Assembly: GCA_030847615.1 (NCBI GenBank)
Contig: JAUMIR010000001.1
Span: 160,925,001-160,989,000, forward strand
From: Gambelia wislizenii
Lineage: Eukaryota; Chordata; Lepidosauria; Squamata; Crotaphytidae
Length of the DNA stretch: 64,000 nt
Direction: 5' to 3'
Part shown: positions 57,613-64,000 of the stretch, piece by piece
Layout: each line of letters begins with the position of its first letter
Numbering within the stretch: the stretch's first letter is position 1
Made by a program: the position numbers and the translations under genes
Notes under the pieces: generated by a model
The model's input: the letters and a program-made list of their open reading frames with translations, nothing else
The model's database searches: none
Told to the model about the DNA's origin: nothing

Positions 57613-57722
57613 TGCATTCAGAGCCTGGGAAAGTTACTCTTGGATTACACCTCCCAGAATCCCCCTGCCAGCACCCTTCTCAAGATCTGGTTGCATTGTT
57701 CCTTTTCCAGCATTCTCTAGCC

Positions 57723-58061
57723 CAGTGGTGCTTAACTTGGGGTCCCCAATGTTCTCACAGGGGGTCCACAAAGGCTTGAAGGCTGCTTGGCCCACCTTCT
57801 CCCTGTAGTGGACTAGTCACGTGACAGGAACCAAGGCAAAGGCTGGCTGGCTTGGCCTGCACATTGCCATTCAATCCACTCCAGCCACAAACTTGCAGGA
57901 AGAAGCAAGAGTGTCTCTGAGGGAAAGTTTAATGGATGGTGTAATTGCATTGTTGTTGTTGTTAGCTATTATTATTAGGGTTTTAAATCTTTAGTTAAGT
58001 CTTGGGGCAACAAAAGATATTTAAAGGGGGTCCCTGGTAAAGAAAAGGTTAAGATCCACTG
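57723..58061. mobile_element. hAT non-autonomous element, TSD CTCTAGCC/CTCTAGGC
   Basis: CAGTGGTGCTTAACTTGG and GGTTAAGATCCACTG are inverted termini. The 8-bp flanks differ at one base (57715-57722, 58062-58069). It is the same family as 30327-30692. Confidence 0.85.
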
Positions 58062-58207
58062 CTCTAGGCCAATGCCTCTCACATAACACTAATGGGATAC
58101 CGGTGTTTTAGTGACAACAATAAAACCATTGTTCCCAGTAATATTACTCCAAATTTTAATTTATATTCTTTATACAGTATTCTTCTGTTAAAAGAGTTAA
58201 GAGTGTT

Positions 58208-58421
58208 GTAAAAGTTTCAGCATTGCACTATGACTATGGAGACCAGGGTTTGAATCCTTACTCAGCCATGAATACCCCACTGATCTTGGGCAAGTCACAC
58301 TCTCTCAGCCTTAAAGGAAGGCAAAGGCACACACCCTTTGAACAAACCTTGCCTAGAAAACCCCATGGTAGGTTTGCCTTAGTCAGAAATGACTTGAAAG
58401 CACATAGGCAAACACACACAA
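58208..58421 (+). repeat. tRNA-derived SINE (type A), copy 4
   Basis: CAGCATTGCACTATGACTATGGAGACC, GGGTTTGAATCC B box, TGATCTTGGGCAAGTCACAC and a CACATAGGCAAACACACAC tail. Confidence 0.82.
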
Positions 58422-58786
58422 ATGCAGGCTGAACTCAGTTGGCAAGGGAAGGGAAGAGAAGGGAAGGGAAGGGAAGGAAAGAAGCCCTTTCCGAAACAAC
58501 GCTCAAATTCCCTGTCTCTCTCATAAACACACACTCACCGTCTCCACGGTAACAGCAAACTCCCTCCAGCTTCTGCCACGGAGGGCTGCTGTTTCTTTCG
58601 CTTTCTCTTTAGTTTGGGAGACAGCTGTTTTTTTAAAAAAGCCAGCAGGTTTTTGGAGAAGGAGGGGGCTACTACTGGCTGTCTCCTTCGTCAGATTAAG
58701 GAGGCTAGCACGGGGCCCTCTCTTGAGCTTGAGGCCCCCCGCCAATGCTGATTTGGCAGACAGGTTAAACCGGCCCTGATCACCAG

Positions 58787-60570
58787 TTGCCACCACCAAA
58801 TAGTATTTTTTAAAGTATATCTAAGATGTGAAAGTGCAATATTCTGCCTAAATAAATAGAAAACGGGGGTGGGGAGGCTGTTTCATCACCTCAGCAAATG
58901 ATCGCTACAGCGTAAAGCCAACATAGCAGTTCCAGGCACTTGCCTTATTACCAAGCTCCTCCCCTGTGCATGTCCAACCAATCAGCTTTCCACTTCCACT
59001 CTCATTGGGAATGTGTATCAAAGCAAATCGGCCGTCTCAATGAGCAGAAATGGAGCTTTATAAAAAAATACAGAGAAAGCTACGAAGGCTTTTCCTGCAG
59101 AGTTGTTGGCGGTTTTGCCCCTCCCCTTCTGAATACAGTGGATTGATGCCAAAAATTAGGCTTACTTCAACCCTACCTCCATTAAAAACATGTGGAAATA
59201 GAACAGCCAGCAACATTCCAAGTCTGCAAATTATTTTTAAAATATTTTTATGAGTGAAGACAATGCAATGTTACCTGAAAAAGTATGCATTGATATTTGT
59301 GTGAAAAATAAAAGGCAAATGAATCATGTAAAGATATAATTGAACATACAGAAATAAAGCACATGTTGCACTAAATTCATTCTAAATCACCAGCAGCTTC
59401 TATTTTAAAACCTCAAATCCCAGAATATGGTACCATCTCATCAGTTAATTAGCCCTTGAGGGACTGAGTCAAGCTGCTTAATGAGGATTTTGAGACCTGG
59501 GTTCACAAAGATGGAAGACAAGATCAATCAAGAGTTCTGATTAACCTTTTGCCAATAACCTAGCACCAGGATTGTAAATGCTGGAATTGTAACAGAATAT
59601 GAGTTATGTGTATGTATCCATACCCTCCACTGTCCCAATTTGGCGGGGACAGACTTGATTGATCCTCTGTCATCCCATTTATCACCTACTTTTAAAATGT
59701 TCTAGTTTCTCTCTCTTCCTCCCGCTTTACCCCACTGTTCTCAGCTGAGTTCTGTTGCTGCAAAATGAGTTCAAAGTGCAAACGTAGTTTGCACTCTGTT
59801 AACTCAGCAGAGTGGGGGGAGGGAGTGAAGTATCACCTTTCCCAGTAGACTCAGGCAAAAGCAAACCACTGCAACCCCTCCTAGCTTGTATGTTCTTCCT
59901 CCTTAATACCTTTTGCCATCTTGACCCCACTCTGATGTTGCTTGGCCACAGACATCCTCATTTTCTTCTGTGAAATGTTGATGGATATTTAAAACTATAG
60001 ATATTTTTGTGGTGTGTAGCAGGCTAGCTGGTTATTTCCATAATGTTGCATCTTCTAGACCAATCTGCAATATAGCTAAAGTACATAGACAAGGGGTATG
60101 TGCTAGACCCACCAGCTCTGTGATAGTTCTCTGAATAGTAACCGTATTGAAGAGAAGATAATTAACCACACAGGGGGTTGCAGTTGTGTGGAGACCTTCA
60201 CTCTTCATACATGGAGAGCTACAATAGAGGAAGGGGAGGGTGCTGTGCCCACTTCTTTACATTAATTGCACTACAAAACACCTAAATGAATAGGGCTTCA
60301 TGTGTGGTAGTTTACAGGCTACAGATTAAGCTAAGATATTACCGCCAGACAGTGACTCCTCAGCCATTCAGTGGCTCTGCAGATGTGCCCTGGTGCTGTT
60401 AAACCATGATTGTGCCAGGGAGAAGCCACAAGCAGGTGTGGGATCATCTGCTCCAGGTGAGCTCTCCCCTTTTTTGGCTTCATTCCTCAAAGAGCACACA
60501 TGCATCCTCAGTAAAAGCAGTACTAGAAGCCAGGAGACATTTTCCCTGAACTTGATCTGGGTTTTAAAAA
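58787..60570. other. No gene or repeat recognised
   Basis: Intergenic DNA between the hAT element and the region downstream of the NR0B-like gene. No exon-like frame or repeat termini were identified. Confidence 0.45.
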
Positions 60571-60571
60571 A

Positions 60572-60599
60572 AACACACACACACACACACACACACACA
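60572..60599 (+). repeat. (CA)14 microsatellite
   Basis: Uninterrupted CA units after an A-run. Confidence 0.95.
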
Positions 60600-60649
60600 A
60601 CCTGCATCAGTTCAAAGTGTGGAACAAAATGTGGAATGTGTGCTTCCAT

Positions 60650-60777
60650 AGTCTCTCTCTCTCTGGCTTTTCTTCACAAACGAAGATTCAGGAAGGACTC
60701 GTCCCGCTCTTTCTGCAAGCACGCTGATGACTAAAAAGGCCAATCGGAGACAAACAAGTCCAGTTGCAGAAAGCACA
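60650..60777 (-). repeat. 3' terminus of the zinc-finger LINE
   Basis: CTCTCTCTCTCTGGCTTTTCTTC...GAAGATTCAGGAAGGACTCG...ACAAGTCCAGTTGCAG matches the tail of the 32.2 and 37.6 kb copies, including the codons for the last zinc-finger His/Cys. Confidence 0.85.
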
Positions 60778-61138
60778 GTGTACTTGCTTCTAAAATCATA
60801 CATGTATATACATCCCCGTTGTAAGAAAGAGCCTTGTGTAACTCAGTCCTATGGTGGTTTGGGTACCTGATGCAACACTATAAAATGGTGGTGTGGAACT
60901 GCACCAGATTTCAGGGGAAAACGTCTTCTCCAACAGCCTCTCAGATCATGTACAATGGTTTCTGTTCTCCCACCCCAGTAATGCTTTCTGATTCACTTGT
61001 GTTTGGAATGCAGTTGGGTTGCAGAGAAAAAAGACCAAAAATTCACTCCCTTCCCTGCCTTTTAAAAAAAATTGATAGCCATGTTCCCATTATAATACAT
61101 ATTCTGTGATGGACCCTCACATCTAAAAAAAAAAAATC

Positions 61139-61380
61139 CTATTTGCTGTAAAGAGTTTCTAGAAGTAAGCTGCTTACACTGACATCTCCCAAGAAGGGCT
61201 TGAAAAAGAGTTCTCCAACAGTATTTGGTTGGAAGCTTCTCAGAAATCCAAGCAGTTCCATCAGCCAAGTGTATCTCCTCAGGTTTCTGGAATGAATCAT
61301 TGAGGTGAATTCCATCAGAGTTCGCTTGGCTTCCCATTGAAGAGCCTGGATGTAAGTACAGCATTTTAGGTCCTGGAGGT
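61139..61380 (-). CDS. NR0B-like gene, exon 2 (residues 192-271)
   Basis: A TCCTTTACAG acceptor precedes 242 bases. With the G carried over from exon 1 they encode DLQDLKCCTYIQALQWEAKR through ELFFKPFLGDVSVSS to LLLETLYSK and a TAG stop at 61141-61139. Length and spacing align without gaps to the human SHP exon 2 product (LFFRPIIGDVDI). The exon contains only a short ATG-initiated frame and is overlapped by a longer meaningless frame, so it is easily missed. Confidence 0.93.
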
Positions 61381-63081
61381 CTGTAAAGGAATGACACTAT
61401 TTTATATTTATATTTATAGATCACTAAGATCTATACATTTAGAAATACAGAGAGGATTTTTTTTTTCTTGTAGCTGCTGTGCTTGTTTCCTAAAGACAGG
61501 ACAGTATGAAGAAACAAGGCAATGTCGTTGTTGGGCTCTGGATATGGCAGATGAAGACCTCTTTACAATAAGCAACATTGTGCCTTTTTGAAAAGAATGA
61601 TTTGCACAGACAAATTTTAATTTCCTTCTCATAGTGCTTCAAGGACCCTGTGAAGGTTACTTATACTATATCTTTCATTACAGAAAATCTTACTAAGTAG
61701 GTCAGTCTATCAAGCCATGGCCACTCAGTCAACTTCATGAGGGTATGTGTGATTTTTTGTATTGTAATTCCCAGAATTCCCCAGCTAGCATGACCTTTTC
61801 CCCAAGCTCTGCAAATGACTCCACTATTGAAGAGTCTGTTATTCCAAATTTTCACAGTGAATTCTGTTCTTACATTGGAGCAGTAACATTACATATAAAC
61901 TGTGCAGTATACATTGTTCCTATGTGTAGTATAAACTGTGCAACATGTATGTCTCACCTGCAAGCACCTTTGTTACAACAGACAATTTAAATCTTAATTG
62001 AAGCATAAATATACATGTTCCTTATTCATTCCGAACATGTACCAGCATGTGTGTGTTTCTCTAATTTAACACCTACATAAGATATTTGAAGAGCTGTAAA
62101 TACAAACATCTTGAGCCAATCATTGCTCCCAACTAGAGTGGACTCACTGAATGTATGGAGCTCACATAAATGTTCACTTCCCAGCTTCCCATCGATTCAG
62201 TGAATAGTTAGGACTAACAATTTTAAGCAGATCCACGGCCTCCCAAAAGAGCAAGGTATAGTATAGAATTCATAGATTGTCAAATGTGAATTTAAAAATA
62301 CATCTAGAACTCAGCTTAAAATGGAGGTAGGGTGTTGCTTTTTCACACAGCTCTCAATGTATTTCTAGGCTTACTCCAAACTATGCATTCTTGGGGTGCA
62401 ACCTGGCCAGTAGCAAAATGTGAAACTGAAAGTCCTTTTGAATCCAATGGGATTCAACACAAGGAATTGGGGACAATAGTGCAGCTGTTGCACTAATGGG
62501 GACTTACCAGGGTTGAAAAGAACAATTCCTTTGAGATAGGCGTATTCTTTTGCAGAAATGTCTGAATCCCAGAATTTCCCCAGGATGTTTTTTAGCTTCT
62601 GAACTTCTGTCAATGGTGCACCCAAAAGATAATTATGTAGTTGTTCATTATCTGTCAGAGTCTGGTTAAGAAGGATCGTTTTCAACAAGCTAGGAACTGA
62701 GATCTCTTCCAGTTCAAAATCAACTTGTTCCTGAGCTAGTCCCAATATGAAGAGAGGTGCCCAATACTGTTCTATCAGTAAGAGCTGGTCTTCTGGAGGC
62801 AGCTGAAAAAATGAAGGCAAATTTTTTATAAAAGTGACTGTTTTCAGAAGCACTTTTGAAGCTCTAAGACAGATGATGTCAGGAGTTTTCAGAACGACCC
62901 GTCTGTTCTCCTTACAGGGGCAGTCAGTAGATGGAAACAAAGGGGGAAGAGGGAAATCTTGATGGGTCCATTGAGTCCTCACTCGCTGTTCCTTGTTAAG
63001 GACTCCATAGAGGTTGCTGGTAGGAGAAGGTGAGTTGCTGCAATATTTTCCACTCTTCTCAAATGGCCCTTGGAAAGCCAT
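61139..63081 (-). CDS. NR0B-family orphan nuclear receptor (SHP/DAX1-like), complete two-exon gene, 271 aa
   Basis: Exons 63081-62508 and 61380-61139 join in frame to 271 codons plus TAG. There is no zinc-finger DNA-binding domain, as in SHP (257 aa) and DAX1. The N-terminus has one NR-box-like motif, NLYGVLN (residues 23-29; SHP has ILYALL, DAX1 ILYSLL). The ligand-binding domain shows VTFIKNLPSFFQLPPEDQ (82-99), YWAPLFILGLAQ (106-117), VPSLLKTIL (129-137), SAKEYAYLKGIVLFNP (176-191), CCTYIQALQW in exon 2, GELFFKPFLGDV and a C-terminal SSLLLETLYSK. The intron splits the Asp codon after LFNP, exactly as in SHP and DAX1. Family members repress other nuclear receptors by binding their coactivator surface. 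The paralog is uncertain: core residues look more SHP-like, CCTYIQALQW more DAX1-like. No frameshift or stop was seen. Confidence 0.93.
61381..62507 (-). other. Intron of the NR0B-like gene
   Basis: This 1,127-bp intron has GTAAGT at its 5' end and TTTACAG at its 3' end. No recognisable repeat or RNA gene was seen inside. Its position within the LFNP/D codon is the family-diagnostic intron position. Confidence 0.9.
62508..63081 (-). CDS. NR0B-like gene, exon 1 (residues 1-191)
   Basis: I place the start at the ATG at 63081-63079 (MAFQGPFEKSGKYC). It has purine at -3 and G at +4, and gives an N-terminus of SHP-like length. The frame stays open upstream to a TTG near 63153, but no ATG is there. 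The exon covers the NR-box region and helices 3 to about 8 of the ligand-binding domain and ends at a GTAAGT donor after LFNP plus one base. Confidence 0.93.
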
Positions 63082-63211
63082 AGCAGCTTCCTGGAAGCAA
63101 CCTTGATCAGGAATCACTTGCAGCTCTAGGAACTGGTTGATGCAGCAGTACAACAGTAAAGTACAAATTACTTTTGTTGATGTTTTTCTAACAAGATAAG
63201 CCTCCTGTTCA

Positions 63212-63268
63212 TTTTATACATGGTAAACTGAGCAGTAATGTGACCCCAGTTGTTGTTACCTTGGACCT
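63212..63268 (-). promoter_or_regulatory. Proximal promoter of the NR0B-like gene: TATA box and DR1-like nuclear-receptor site
   Basis: On the minus strand a TATAAAA box (63218-63212) lies about 130 bp before the ATG, predicting a start near 63185 and a 5'UTR of roughly 100 nt. About 38 bp upstream of it is AGGTCC-A-AGGTAA (63268-63256), a direct repeat with one-base spacing close to AGGTCA-n-AGGTCA. Its second half also reads as a CCAAGGT-type SF-1/LRH-1 monomer site. A further GGGGTCA half-site follows at 63247-63241. SHP promoters are known to be driven by such receptors. Function here is inferred. Confidence 0.55.
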
Positions 63269-63269
63269 T

Positions 63270-64000
63270 TATTTGCTCCAGGCTGTTTTCATTCATAGCC
63301 AACCAGGGTGTGGCTAAACCAATCCTCACCGCTGAAACAAGCTAAAGGAACTAAAGAAAAAGAGATGGAGAAAGAGAAAGAGCATTCAAAACCTGGTTGT
63401 ATGCTCTGATGAAAATGAGAGCTTGACCTTTACCCATTGCAAACAACTAGTTACCTGCAACTAATTATTTTGACAATGGTGGTATAACTTAATTACTTCA
63501 CAGGTTGTAACTTAACAGGAGACAGCTTTCAAGAAATAAAACATTAAAAATCACCCCAAAAAAACCACATTAAAAAAACCCAAGATGGAGTGTTTTCCCT
63601 ACTATACTTAGCTGGCTCTAGAGCTAGCAATTTGCATCAACAGGGATCAGAGCCAGACTGCTCTTGCATACAGAGAAGACCCTGAAAGGCCATCCTTCCC
63701 ATACTCTTAGGAATGACTTCCTGCCATTATGTTAGTCCTATGAGCAAGTCTTGCAACCAGATCTTTTACCTCTTAAGGGAGACAAGTGAAATTTTGCTCA
63801 GGAAACCAGGGCAAATGAATTAATCATATTAGAAGGAACTTCATTCTTGACATGTGCTTCAATCAGATATGCCTTGTGCAGCAGGGCCAGGTAACATGTG
63901 GAACATTGAACCAGGACTAATATAAGCACAGGTGACATTCTTGGATAGTTGCTGATGCCCCAGAGCCCATAGGCCCTGCGTTTCACATCTGGGTGTGCGG
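63270..64000. other. Upstream region of the NR0B-like gene, nothing further recognised
   Basis: No additional exon, repeat boundary or RNA gene was seen between the DR1-like site and the right window edge. Confidence 0.45.

Larger units (their letters stand above)
56526..58778. mobile_element. hAT transposon, 2.25 kb, perfect TSD ATCACCAG, with nested repeats
   Basis: CAGGGCCAGTTTAAGG at the left and TTAAACCGGCCCTG at the right are inverted termini. ATCACCAG occurs identically at 56518-56525 and 58779-58786. Inside lie a MITE (56641-56879), a CR1 fragment (about 57000-57612), another hAT element (57723-58061) and a SINE (about 58208-58421). Only about 0.7 kb is the element's own sequence, with no convincing transposase frame. 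Confidence 0.85.

Noticed and set aside
61062..61424. A 120-codon minus-strand frame across the NR0B exon 2 region
   Set aside because: Its translation has no nuclear-receptor similarity and lacks the splice phase. The alternate frame, spliced at 61380, aligns to SHP/DAX1 end to end.
63082..63153. A 24-codon N-terminal extension of the NR0B-like protein
   Set aside because: It would need a TTG start. The first in-frame ATG, at 63081, has good context and gives the expected length.

Overview
The window is nuclear DNA of a squamate reptile, most likely an iguanian-type lizard. This is inferred from two intron-containing vertebrate genes embedded in a diverse repeat landscape: CR1, L2, L1, BovB/RTE and other LINEs, DIRS, LTR elements, hAT and TA-flanked DNA elements, tRNA-derived SINEs and a 5S-rRNA-derived SINE fragment. 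No bacterial, plasmid, CRISPR or organellar sequence was seen.

Host genes. (1) BCKDHB, the E1-beta subunit of mitochondrial branched-chain 2-oxoacid dehydrogenase, lies on the minus strand. Its CpG-rich promoter and coding exon 1 are near 31.4-31.96 kb and exons 2-6 are at 27.3, 20.0, 18.5, 13.7 and 11.3 kb. All six exons join in frame with consensus splice sites. The last exons lie beyond the left edge. (2) About 29 kb upstream of BCKDHB, on the same strand, is a two-exon gene for a 271-residue orphan nuclear receptor of the NR0B (SHP/DAX1) family (61139-63081). Its second exon is short and hidden in a frame that simple ORF scans miss. Its intron sits where SHP and DAX1 have theirs. In human, NR0B2 and NR0B1 lie elsewhere (1p36, Xp21), so this is a candidate third NR0B paralog. 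It has its own TATA box and a DR1-like nuclear-receptor site.

Repeat layout. 0.2-3.7 kb: an antisense CR1 invaded in turn by a solo LTR, a TA-flanked MITE and a truncated L1. 6.0-11.0 kb: a near full-length APE-type LINE with a 9-bp target duplication. 15.4-18.2 kb (BCKDHB intron 4): two TA-flanked inverted-repeat elements whose interiors have become GC-rich hairpin minisatellites. 20.2-23.2 kb (intron 2): a DIRS element with its reverse transcriptase deleted. 32.2-34.0 kb: a LINE with a C-terminal zinc finger, just upstream of the BCKDHB promoter. 34.3-36.0 kb: BovB joined to CR1. 42.0-43.8 kb: a third minisatellite-bearing transposon of another family. 44.5-46.6 kb: L2 split by a solo LTR. 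48.0-55.8 kb: a full-length but catalytically dead L1 with a perfect 18-bp target duplication. 56.5-58.8 kb: a hAT element with a perfect 8-bp duplication carrying at least four nested repeats.

The two genes share a strand but have separate promoters and are not an operon. One makes a mitochondrial catabolic enzyme. The other, by family knowledge, makes a DNA-binding-domain-less transcriptional co-repressor. No functional link between them is shown.
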